Below, in pieces: positions 1-7,230 of a stretch of 16,438 nucleotides of DNA. The notes beneath the pieces are model-generated. The model was not told the origin of the DNA, did not search any database, and was given only the letters and a program-made list of their open reading frames with translations. The DNA lies in contig QHUF01000223.1 in the NCBI GenBank assembly GCA_003221075.1, forward strand, positions 1 to 16,438. The letters are read 5' to 3'. The translations under genes were made by a program, and so were the position numbers. Each line of letters begins with the position of its first letter. Positions within the stretch are counted from its first letter, which is position 1. This DNA comes from Gemmatimonadota bacterium. GTDB lineage: Bacteria; Gemmatimonadota; Gemmatimonadetes; Gemmatimonadales; GWC2-71-9.

Positions 1-2
1 GC

Positions 3-371
3 AACCGTGGTCTCGTAGTGGTCTGCGACCGCTACCCACAGAACCAGTTCCAGGACTTCAACGACGGGCCGATGCTGGGGAGCTGGCGGGACCATCCGTG
101 GCGGCTGCTCCGCGCCGTGGCGGAGTGGGAGGGCACGCCGTATCGCTGGGCCGAGCACGTCGTGCCGGATCTGGTCCTCAAGCTCCACGTCCGGCCGGAC
201 GTGGCGCAGCGGCGGAAGGCGGAGATGCAGCTGCAGGAGCTCGAAAAACGGGCGGAAGCCATCCGCGGCCTCCGGTTTCCCGACGTGACAGAAACGGTCG
301 ACATCGACGCGGAGGAGTCGTTGGAGCACGTCGTGCGCCGGATCAGACGGTGCGTCTGGCGGAAGATATGA
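3..371 (+). CDS. Thymidylate kinase-like P-loop protein, C-terminal part (5' end outside window)
   Basis: The reading frame is open to the left edge, so the N-terminus with its Walker A motif lies outside the window. The visible part begins NRGLVVVCDRYPQ; the CDRYP stretch resembles the Asp-Arg-Tyr substrate-binding motif of thymidylate kinase-like enzymes. Further on, PDLVLKLHVRPDVAQRRK matches the usual strand plus lid-helix start of that fold. An in-frame GTG at 18 lies inside the conserved core and is not a credible start. The gene overlaps the next by 4 bases (ATGA, 368-371), so the two are probably translationally coupled. Together with the polysaccharide export gene downstream, this suggests a nucleotide- or sugar-related kinase in an exopolysaccharide locus rather than the housekeeping thymidylate kinase. 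Fold assignment is fairly sure; substrate is unknown. Confidence 0.75.
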   Translation, partial: NRGLVVVCDRYPQNQFQDFNDGPMLGSWRDHPWRLLRAVAEWEGTPYRWAEHVVPDLVLKLHVRPDVAQRRKAEMQLQELEKRAEAIRGLRFPDVTETVDIDAEESLEHVVRRIRRCVWRKI

Positions 372-1123
372 ATACCGAACGCCGATCGGCCGTCATCGAG
401 TTCATCGGGCTGCCCGGCGTGGGGAAATCGACACTCTCCCACCGGGTCGCCGAGATGCTGCAGCAGCGGGGATGGCGAGTCGAGCAGCCCACCTATTCGG
501 TTGATCACGAGATGCGCACCTGGGAGCGCCTGCTGCTCAAACTCCAGCGGGTGTCGGCGGAGGCGATCTTCCACCCCGCGGGCGCCGTCCGCTCCGTCAG
601 AGCGATCCTGGCAACAGGCCAAGCCTCCGCCGCCGATTTCATCAGCGTCACGGTCAACTGGCTGTTCATGTCCTCCTTGCTACGGAAGGCCGACCGCCGG
701 ACGGGAGTCCACATCTTCGATGAAGGCCCGCTCAACGCGCTCTGGTCGATCGCATTCAGTGCGGGTTCCGCCGGCACCGCCGGGATCCTCGGGGAGCTCG
801 CCAGGCAGCGGTCCACGCCTGTCGTCGTCGCCCTGATAGAGGCGGACATCGCGGCGGTCAGGGAACGGCACGATCTCCGCAAGAATGGCCAGAGCCGTCT
901 CGAGCGGATCGGGCCGGCGGACGATGCGTGGGAGCGGGCTCGGCGGGCGTTGCAGCAGGTCAAGGCGACACTACAGATGCTGAGCGATGAGGGTACGGAT
1001 ATTCGGGTAGTTGCCGTGCGAAACCGGGGAAGCGAGGACCTGGACGCTCTCGCCAATAGGCTCGCTGCTGCGTTCGAGGAACTCTTGGGTGGTGGTCTCG
1101 GGCTTACCTGTACTGGTGGATGA
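368..1123 (+). CDS. P-loop NTPase / thymidylate kinase-like protein
   Basis: This 251-residue protein starts MNTERRSAVIEFIGLPGVGK. A Walker A motif (GLPGVGKST, residues 14-22) sits directly after the first beta strand, as in nucleoside-monophosphate-kinase-like folds. HIFDEGP in mid-protein resembles the second acidic strand, and VVALIEADIAAVRERHDLR resembles the strand and lid region where thymidylate kinases place their arginines. The ATG at 368 is chosen because it overlaps the upstream stop as ATGA and leaves the usual few residues before the P-loop; the frame stays open upstream to 98 but that extension is shadow coding. Its last 20 bases overlap the convergent export gene. It is a second, divergent copy of the fold encoded just upstream. 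Substrate is not identifiable. Confidence 0.8.
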   Translation: MNTERRSAVIEFIGLPGVGKSTLSHRVAEMLQQRGWRVEQPTYSVDHEMRTWERLLLKLQRVSAEAIFHPAGAVRSVRAILATGQASAADFISVTVNWLFMSSLLRKADRRTGVHIFDEGPLNALWSIAFSAGSAGTAGILGELARQRSTPVVVALIEADIAAVRERHDLRKNGQSRLERIGPADDAWERARRALQQVKATLQMLSDEGTDIRVVAVRNRGSEDLDALANRLAAAFEELLGGGLGLTCTGG

Positions 1124-1751
1124 AGATCCCGACAGAGGCCAAGGCGCCGATCACGGTCACGGAGGGAAGAATCACCTGGGTGAAGATGGACCGCCTGCGC
1201 TCCACCAGGATCTGATCGCCGGACCGGATCGACATCTGCGCGGCCCCGCTCTCCAGACGAGTAAGGTCCAGTCGCACTTGCGTGTGCCCTCCGTTGGCGC
1301 CGCCGCGAAGGAGCCGCACCCGGTCTAGGCGACCGAACTGGGTGGGACCGCCGGCGCGCGCGACCGCTTCAGAGATGGTCGTCTGCGGACTCAACACGTA
1401 CATGCTCGGCCGGTTGACCTCCCCCTGGACCGCCACGCGGAACAGGGGCACCATCACGAACTGGGGCTCCCGATCGAACGTCTCCAGCAAGCGGCGCAAG
1501 TTGGCCTCAGCCGTGGCCAAGGGAACCCCACCCACCACCACGGCTCGATAGACCGGGTGCGAAATGGAGCCGTCCGCGGCTACCGCGAACTCCCCGCTGA
1601 ACTCAGGTTTGCGCCATACCACGATCCACACCGAGTCGCCCGGAGTGAGTACGCTTCCATCTCTCGATGAATCGGGCGCCTGCCCGTGGAGTAAGCCCGG
1701 CAGGCTTCCGCCGATGAGTAGGGAGGCCAACACCAGGGTCGTGTTTCTCAT
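1104..1751 (-). CDS. Wza-like polysaccharide export protein (Poly_export/SLBB)
   Basis: This 215-residue protein has a signal peptide (MRNTTLVLASLLIGG, cleavage near HGQA at residues 22-25). A Poly_export domain follows at about 36-103 (LTPGDSVWIVVWRKPEFSGE, then VAADGSISHP), and an SLBB-like domain at about 104-185 (VQGEVNRPSMYVL, AVARAGGPTQ). A single hydrophobic helix (about 190-211) lies at the C-terminus. Family members form the periplasmic to outer-membrane channel for capsule or exopolysaccharide. Unlike E. coli Wza it has no lipobox cysteine and is short, as are many exporters of this phylum. No clear Shine-Dalgarno precedes the ATG. It lies 39 bases downstream of the propeller gene on the same strand and could be read from it. 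Its 3' end overlaps the kinase-like gene on the other strand. Confidence 0.9.
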   Translation of the reverse strand: MRNTTLVLASLLIGGSLPGLLHGQAPDSSRDGSVLTPGDSVWIVVWRKPEFSGEFAVAADGSISHPVYRAVVVGGVPLATAEANLRRLLETFDREPQFVMVPLFRVAVQGEVNRPSMYVLSPQTTISEAVARAGGPTQFGRLDRVRLLRGGANGGHTQVRLDLTRLESGAAQMSIRSGDQILVERRRSIFTQVILPSVTVIGALASVGIFIHQYR

Positions 1752-1790
1752 GGGTCGCCGATGGGTGATCGTGGGTGTGTGGGTTCGGTG

Positions 1791-3649
1791 CTACCAGCAG
1801 TACAGGTCGTTGTCGGTCGTCACCGCGCAGCTCGGCCCACCGAGAGCCAGCGATGCGAAGACAAGGTCGGGGCGGACTGGAACGGGAACAGCACCGTACC
1901 CCCCGCCCCAGCAATAGCGTTTCCCACCGGTGGTAAGACCGCAGGCATAACTAACACCAGATCGGATATCGGCAAACGAAAGGCCGCCGCTGACCGGCAC
2001 CGGGCTCGTGCTGTTGTTGTTCGCGCCATTGCCAAGCTGTCCATAGTAGCCGTAGCCCCAGCAGTAGCCGTCGCCGGCTGTGCTGACGCCGCAGGTGAAG
2101 TAATCGCCGGTGGAGACGGACTTGAACGCGATGCCGCCCTGCACGCGCAGGGGCGTGAAACTGCACCGCACCGGATCGTAAGGATCGCAGGTGGACGTCG
2201 CGGAGTCAGAGCCGAGCTGGCCGGATGCGTTCGATCCCCAACAGTACGCGTCGGCGCTCGTCGTCACCCCGCAGCTGTGTTCCCATGTGCTCGCGCTGAC
2301 GTTCGCGAATTGCAAGCCACCAGCGACGAGAATGGGCCAATCGCTGCAGCGGCCCGTTCCACCCCAACATGTGCTCGTCAGCGTGTCGCGACCGAGCTGG
2401 CCACCCCAGTTGCCTCCCCAGCAGTACGCATCGCCGTTGAGAGCGACCGCGCAGGTGTGTCGGCGACCGGATCCGATGCTCGAGAAGACGTGACCGCCCG
2501 CGACCGGGACCGGCGACGGTATGCGTGAAACCGTCGTGTAGTCGGGGGACCCTTCTCCCAACTCGCCCTCGGCTGCGTACCCCCAACAATAGGCATGGCC
2601 GCTGGCGTCGAGTGCGCACGTGTGCCAATCGGCAATGGGAAGCTGCAAGCCGAGGCCCGCGCCGATCAGAACCGGGTGGGGCCGGGCGGTTCTGCTTCCG
2701 TCGCCTACCCCGCCGTCGTAGTTGTCGCCCCAACAGTAGGCATCACCAGCGAGACTCAATCCGCATTTATTGCCACCACCGTCGCTTGCGCCCGTAAAGC
2801 CGAGCACCGTCACCGGAACGCTGTCACGCACCGCACCCAGCTGGGCGGTGACGAACGTGGTGCCGTGATGACGGGCCTGGACCCCGATGGCATTATAGGT
2901 GACGTACCAGACCTGTGCGATCATCGTGTCGGCGACGCCAATGGTGGGAAATTGCGATATCGGATTGTCATACTGGTCCCACGCGCTCGCGGTCACCCAC
3001 GCGCTGTCGCCGATCCCCCCAAGGCTCGGAAGCGCACGCCGCGTAATTGCTACACGCACTGGCGGCCCTGGATTGGCATACGCGGTGATGAGCACCGGGG
3101 GCAGGCCGCGGACAAAGACGGCGGTTGACTCAACACCCGCGACCGTCCCTAGCGTCCAACGCGTGCTCGCCTGGCCCTGTGCGTTAGTGACAGTGTCAGC
3201 CGGCGAGTACGTGTTGCCACGGCTGATGGCACGCCAGGAGACCGATGCGCCTACATCGGCTGTTCCGTCGGCACGCCGCACCTGGACGACCAGAGGGTAC
3301 GTCAGCGTCGATCCGACTGTCCCCCCCTGCCCGAGTCCACCAGCACGAGTCCAACGCTGTCGGTAACGGTCGGAATGGCGCGCGCGAAGAGCGTGCCGCC
3401 ACCTTGCACGGTCCACGTAACGGTAAGCCCCCGGAGGCCGTGGCCGGCGGCATCCAGCACCTGTACCGTGAGTGGCTCCGGCAACTCGTGGCCCGCTGCC
3501 CCGATCTGCGCGCCGCCGGTAACGATCTGGAGCGTGGCAGGTGCGCCAAAGCTCGGGGCAGACGTCGGCGTCTCGCCACAGCTCAGGCTGGCAGCCGCTC
3601 CGACAATTCCCAGTGCCGCTGCGAAACGGCGATATCGAGAATCGTGCAT
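1791..3649 (-). CDS. Secreted Ig-like/RCC1-type seven-bladed propeller protein, interrupted by a frameshift
   Basis: Two frames together make one protein of about 619 residues. The first (3649 down to about 3327) encodes an export signal (FAAALGIVGAAASLSCGETP, with a weak lipobox) and an Ig-like domain (LTVQVLDAAGHGLRGLTVTW). The second (about 3327 to 1791) continues with another Ig-like domain (VQVRRADGTADVGASVSW, ending RWTLGTVAG), a third degenerate one, and seven RCC1-type repeats. Each repeat carries a cysteine followed by YCW (for example CGLSLAGDAYCWGDN), so the protein ends as a closed seven-bladed propeller. The frames meet at seven Gs on the coding strand (3321-3327); a -1 shift or one added base joins them. 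The ATG at 3649 is preferred over the GTG at 3655 because AAGG lies five bases upstream of it. The job is probably binding at the cell surface. Whether it is active, slippage-dependent or dead is open. Confidence 0.82.
3321..3327 (-). other. Seven-base G tract (coding strand) at the frame break
   Basis: The plus strand has CCCCCCC here, read as seven Gs by the propeller gene. In the upstream frame the codons are AGG GGG GGA CAG, which forms the -1 slippery heptamer pattern G GGG GGA. Slipping back one base gives GGG ACA GTC and continues into the long downstream frame. Without slippage translation stops shortly after, at 3302. Confidence 0.85.
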
Positions 3650-3711
3650 ACGCACCTTAGACTATATTTCCACTGCCGCCGCCAAATAGACAAGATCGGG
3701 GATGTCTGAGG
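3650..3711. promoter_or_regulatory. Divergent intergenic region between propeller and subtilase genes
   Basis: Sixty-two bases separate the two divergent starts and must hold both promoters. The region is AT-rich compared with its surroundings. On the minus strand TATAGT (3666-3661) lies 11 bases before the propeller ATG and overlaps the TATATTTC stretch seen on the plus strand. Minus-strand TCTATTTG (3688-3681) is another AT-rich block. No convincing -35 box accompanies either. The boundaries are sure; the elements are guesses. Confidence 0.4.
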
Positions 3712-6021
3712 ATGACACGTTTGAAGCCTGCCGTGCCTACGGCCCTCGTCACTCTGCTCGTGCTGACGCTCGCACGGTGCGGGGGCGACGCCAGCCCCAC
3801 AGGATGGATTCCGCGCAATGGCGTCCTCACCGGCACCATAACCGTGACCACCACGGGGCCGTCAGCGCCGCAGGCAAGTGGCCTGCTCGACCCCGGAGCC
3901 CCCGCAGCACCCCTCGTCTTTCGGCGCCCTTCACTGCTCGATGCGTTCCGCGCGCGCAGCCTCGAGGGGATGCCCCACCAGATACGACCGTCGTGGCGGC
4001 CTTCCATCACGTCCAACGAGCTGATCGTGACATTCAGGTCGGCGGCGCTCGGCGCACCGCCCGTGGGATCGGCGGCGCTCCGGACGACGACCGCCGCGGG
4101 CGCCGTGGCGCGCGCCATCCGCACCCGTCTCGCGACCGCGCTTTCCGCCGATGCCGTGGTGGCGGGCGTGTCTCCGTCGATCCTCGCCGCGCGAGTGCGC
4201 ATCGCGGATCCCTCGCGCCGAGAGGCGCTGCTCGCCGCGCTGGGCCGCGATCCAGACGTCGCGAACGTGACGACCAACAACCTGATGTGGCTCGACCAGT
4301 CGCCATACTATCCGGCCAAAAGCTCGGCCGCTGCGGCCACCAGTGTCACGCCCAACAACCCGCTGTACCCGTTCCAAAGCTGGCATTACGGGCTGATCGA
4401 TTTGCCCCGGGCCTGGACCGTAGGCACTGGAAGTGCCACCGTCCTCGTCGCGGTGGTGGATGATGGCATTCGATTCGACCATCCGGCGATCGCGGCGAAT
4501 CTCACGAATGACGGCTATGACTTCGTCAGCGACGCGGACACGTTGCCGCTCTGTGCCGGCGGCACAATCACCAGCGCCGACGACGGCGAAGGGTACGATC
4601 CCGATCCCACCATCCCCGCATCGTACTTCCCCGATTCCACGGGCACCTGTTTTGTCGCCGCTGACTTTGGCAACCACGGACTGCACGTCGCCGGCACGAT
4701 CGGAGCCGTGGGGAACACCGGCATCGGCGTCACGGGTGTGAATTGGCATGTGCGCATCAGACCCGTGCGCGTGCTGGGGGTCGGTGGGTTCGGCTCGAGT
4801 TACGACGTCGCTCAGGGTGTGCTGTATGCCGCCGGTCTCCCCGCCGACAATGGCGCGGGTGGAACGATCCAGGCGAGCGCCGGCGCGAAGATCATCAATC
4901 TCAGCCTGGGCAGCCCCGGCGACGACACGACCCTGCAGCGCGCCGTCGCCAGCGCGATACAGGCGGGGGCGCTGGTGGTGGCCGCCGCCGGCAACGACAG
5001 CACATCGCAACTCTTCTATCCGGCCGCCTACCCGCAAGTTCTCGCCGTCGCCGCTGTCGGCCCGGACGCCGCTCCGGCCCCGTATTCGAACTTCGGCTCC
5101 TATGTGGGCATTCGCGCGCCGGGCGGAAACTTCGCGCTTGGCGATGTCACCGATGGTGTGTTGTCGACGATCTGGGACTTCGCGACCAATTCCCCCGAGT
5201 ACGCATGGGCCACGGGCACCTCTATGGCCGCGCCGCACGTATCGGGCGTGGCAGCCCTCGTGTTGTCACAGTCTCCCGCCCTCGATCCGGCGCAACTGCG
5301 GTCGCGGCTGATCAGTTATGCCGTGGGTCCGGCAACATCCTACGGCGCCGGCCTCGTGAACGCCTACAACAGTGTGACGGCGAGCAACGGTCCGGTCTCC
5401 AAGGTCTTTGCGCGACTCTACGCGGCGAGCAACTTGGCGCCTGTGCAGACGGTCGAAGCGGAAGCGAGCGGCGGATTCACGTTCAGCGATGTCCCGGATG
5501 GTGCGTATCAGGTCTACGCGGGAACGGATCTCGGAGCGGACGAGGCGCTTGGCAGTCCGGGCACGAGGTGGGGCGCCTACGGCGGGCTGATCAATCCGAC
5601 GACGATCACGGTGCTCGGCCGCGTGACCACACCCGTGCCATTCACGATCGGGTTCCCGACGGCCAACGCGAACCGCTCCTTGCAGTCCGCCGCCCCGATC
5701 GTTGTCGGCGGCTACATGCAAGGGCACATCATCAATCCCGATACGCTGGATGTCTATCGAGTACGCATCCCTCAAGTCGGGACGTACACGTTCGAGACCT
5801 CAGGTTGGGTAGGCGCATGTGGCGTAGCACTCGAAGAGGCGACCGCCATTGGATTGTTCAACGGCTCTGGGGCGCTACTCACCTTCACCGGCTACATCGA
5901 CCAGGCTCACTACAACTACTGCTCCCGTCTGACCCTGAATCTCAATCCGGGCGCGTACTACGTCGGTGTCGCAGGGGTCTTCGGGAACAGGTATCGACTA
6001 CGAGCACGGACTGGACGCTGA
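3712..6021 (+). CDS. Secreted subtilisin-like serine protease (S8) with C-terminal PPC-like domain
   Basis: This 769-residue protein starts with a hydrophobic export signal ending LTLARCGGD (a possible but imperfect lipobox). An I9-like propeptide region follows at about 102-195 (NELIVTFR, ending DVANVTTNN). The S8 catalytic domain spans about 224-547, with catalytic Asp250 (VAVVDDG), His322 (NHGLHVAGT), oxyanion Asn428 (AAAGND) and Ser504 (GTSMAAPHVSG). The active site is therefore complete, although DDG and HGLH replace the more usual DTG/DSG and HGTH. A small beta domain follows (GGFTFSDVPDGAYQVYAG), then a prepeptidase C-terminal-like domain at about 667-769 (DVYRVRIPQVGTYTFETSG, LNPGAYYVGVAG). 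Such enzymes degrade extracellular protein or mature surface proteins. It is divergent from the propeller gene and ends 18 bases from the convergent barrel gene. Confidence 0.93.
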   Translation: MTRLKPAVPTALVTLLVLTLARCGGDASPTGWIPRNGVLTGTITVTTTGPSAPQASGLLDPGAPAAPLVFRRPSLLDAFRARSLEGMPHQIRPSWRPSITSNELIVTFRSAALGAPPVGSAALRTTTAAGAVARAIRTRLATALSADAVVAGVSPSILAARVRIADPSRREALLAALGRDPDVANVTTNNLMWLDQSPYYPAKSSAAAATSVTPNNPLYPFQSWHYGLIDLPRAWTVGTGSATVLVAVVDDGIRFDHPAIAANLTNDGYDFVSDADTLPLCAGGTITSADDGEGYDPDPTIPASYFPDSTGTCFVAADFGNHGLHVAGTIGAVGNTGIGVTGVNWHVRIRPVRVLGVGGFGSSYDVAQGVLYAAGLPADNGAGGTIQASAGAKIINLSLGSPGDDTTLQRAVASAIQAGALVVAAAGNDSTSQLFYPAAYPQVLAVAAVGPDAAPAPYSNFGSYVGIRAPGGNFALGDVTDGVLSTIWDFATNSPEYAWATGTSMAAPHVSGVAALVLSQSPALDPAQLRSRLISYAVGPATSYGAGLVNAYNSVTASNGPVSKVFARLYAASNLAPVQTVEAEASGGFTFSDVPDGAYQVYAGTDLGADEALGSPGTRWGAYGGLINPTTITVLGRVTTPVPFTIGFPTANANRSLQSAAPIVVGGYMQGHIINPDTLDVYRVRIPQVGTYTFETSGWVGACGVALEEATAIGLFNGSGALLTFTGYIDQAHYNYCSRLTLNLNPGAYYVGVAGVFGNRYRLRARTGR

Positions 6022-6039
6022 GCGGGCTACAGCGTTGGC

Positions 6040-6636
6040 TCACCGGAGCCGAACGCCAACACTCACCGGAAAGAACGAAGTCCTCGGATACCCCTTTGCC
6101 GGGCCGACCGCCACGTAGCGAAGCTCCAGGAACAGCCGACCCAGCGTAAGTTCGCCACCCAGTTGCCACGCGAGTTTTGTGGCGCTGGTGTGCGTCGACC
6201 CTCCGCCCACACTGACGGTGATCGTCGAGTGCCACATGCCAATCCCGCCGAACAGAGAGGGAGCGAATCGTGATTTGGGAGCGAGCGGATAGACGGCGCT
6301 TGCGTCCGCGCCGAGCAACGTCAACCGCTCATCGGCCGACTGCCCAAACGCAGTGGTGAGATCGGCCTTGAGTCGATCGTTGGCGCCGTTCCTGACGTAC
6401 GCCGCGTCGATGCGAAGCCGAAGACGCTGGAGCTGCAGCGGCGCTCGGAGTGTGACGTGCCCGGTGACCACCCAGCCTCCCACAAAACCCTCACCCGTGG
6501 TGTCTGAGCGAAAGGCTCCGTTAGGGATGCTGCGCCCGATCCCGATGCCGATGTGCGAGCGCGTGCCCTGCGCGACGGCTCGCGTCGCGCCAAAGCCACA
6601 GAGGAAAACCGAGAGGCACCACCAAGAAGTTTTCAT
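6040..6636 (-). CDS. Small outer-membrane beta-barrel protein
   Basis: This 198-residue protein has a signal peptide (MKTSWWCLSVFLCGFGATRA, cleavage near AVAQ at about 20-23). After it come alternating polar/hydrophobic strands typical of eight- to ten-stranded barrels: IGIGIGRSIPNG, VTGHVTLRAPL, RLRLRIDAAYVR, APSLFGGIGMW, KLAWQLGGELTL and a last strand FFPVSVGVRLR. The ends of such families (OmpA-like or OmpW-like porin folds) have weak sequence identity, so only the fold is claimed. It carries no peptidoglycan-binding domain. It converges on the subtilase gene. Upstream lies a 171-base gap shared with the divergent lipoprotein operon, with no clear promoter on this strand. No specific role can be read from the sequence. 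Confidence 0.75.
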   Translation of the reverse strand: MKTSWWCLSVFLCGFGATRAVAQGTRSHIGIGIGRSIPNGAFRSDTTGEGFVGGWVVTGHVTLRAPLQLQRLRLRIDAAYVRNGANDRLKADLTTAFGQSADERLTLLGADASAVYPLAPKSRFAPSLFGGIGMWHSTITVSVGGGSTHTSATKLAWQLGGELTLGRLFLELRYVAVGPAKGYPRTSFFPVSVGVRLR

Positions 6637-6773
6637 GTGTCCAGGGGTGGCTGACTGGTCAACAGACGCAGCAGGCGCAGTAGACGCTGCAGGTAGACCA
6701 AACTAATCGGGCCAAAACGCGAACGAAAGCTCAGCCTTACCGGCGCCCCTACGCGCGGCATCACGTCAAATAC

Positions 6774-6781
6774 TACATTTG
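6774..6781 (+). promoter_or_regulatory. TACATTTG motif upstream of the lipoprotein operon (weak promoter candidate)
   Basis: TACATTTG fits the TAnnTTTG form known as the -7 element in Bacteroidota and lies in an AT-rich patch 26 bases before the TTG start of the operon. No partner element was found upstream. Whether this organism uses such a promoter is unknown. The rest of the gap 6637-6773 shows no gene or clear structure. Confidence 0.25.
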
Positions 6782-6794
6782 TGCCGACCTTTTC

Positions 6795-6800
6795 GGAGGA
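6795..6800 (+). promoter_or_regulatory. Strong ribosome binding site deciding a TTG start
   Basis: GGAGGA lies seven bases before the TTG at 6808. This spacing favours TTG over the in-frame ATG at 6832, which would also remove most of the lipoprotein signal peptide's n-region. Confidence 0.75.
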
Positions 6801-6807
6801 GTGACCC

Positions 6808-7230
6808 TTGGGCAGCCGCGCATCCATATCCATGCTCGCCGGTCTCCTGGTTGCCGGTGCCTGCACGCACACCACGAGAACTATCATCCTGGACACTCCG
6901 CCCAGCACCGAGGTTCGGGGGCCCGAGGTGAACCGCGGCCCGAGTACCGCCGCGACACTCGGCGTCCCACCCGGGCACCTGCCGAAGCCGGGTGAGTGCC
7001 GGATCTGGATTCCGGGGATGCCGCCCGGTCATCAACCGAAGCCGAAGTCGCGCCCCTGCCCCGGGATCGCCCCCCTCGCGCCCGCCGGCAGCTGGATTCT
7101 CTACCGGCCGACCGACGATAGAAAAGTCGTGCATGTACGGGAAGTCGATGCGAGCCGCGCGGGCACCGTAATCCGGATCCGCATTTTCGACATAGAAACC
7201 AGCCGGTTGCTGCGGGAGGATAATCCATGA
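6808..7230 (+). CDS. Lipoprotein with duplicated PPGHxPKP motif, function unknown
   Basis: This 140-residue protein begins with a TTG codon set by a strong Shine-Dalgarno. The N-terminus (SMLAGLLVAGAC) is a lipoprotein signal peptide with the lipid cysteine at residue 19. After a proline/threonine-rich linker come two copies of a short motif, PPGHLPKP (54-61) and PPGHQPKP (72-79). The first is followed by GECRIW and the second ends at a cysteine (84). The arrangement resembles a PPGHLPxPGxCR..PPGHQP signature remembered from hypothetical exported proteins of several phyla; no function is established to my knowledge. The C-terminal part (GSWILYRPTDDRKVVHVREV) looks like a small beta domain. 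The stop overlaps the next start as ATGA, so the two lipoproteins are almost certainly co-expressed. Confidence 0.82.
   Translation: MGSRASISMLAGLLVAGACTHTTRTIILDTPPSTEVRGPEVNRGPSTAATLGVPPGHLPKPGECRIWIPGMPPGHQPKPKSRPCPGIAPLAPAGSWILYRPTDDRKVVHVREVDASRAGTVIRIRIFDIETSRLLREDNP
7215..7220 (+). promoter_or_regulatory. Ribosome binding site of the collagen-like lipoprotein
   Basis: GGAGGA lies six bases before the ATG at 7227, inside the end of the preceding gene. It is identical to the site before the first gene of the pair, so both should be translated strongly. Confidence 0.75.

Noticed and set aside
98..367. Upstream extension of the second kinase-like gene
   Set aside because: The frame is open, but it lies in the upstream kinase gene, gives arginine/glycine-rich low-complexity protein, and the ATGA overlap at 368 places a proper start just before the P-loop.
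3931..5238. Long open frame of 435 codons on the minus strand inside the subtilase gene
   Set aside because: Arg/Gly-rich composition with no domains; it is antisense to an unambiguous protease with intact catalytic motifs.
6022..6039. Terminator between the convergent subtilase and barrel genes
   Set aside because: Only 18 bases separate the stops and no convincing stem-loop was seen there.
4743..6149. Long plus-strand frame overlapping the subtilase
   Set aside because: Its product is Arg-rich shadow sequence without motifs; the subtilase frame explains the whole stretch.
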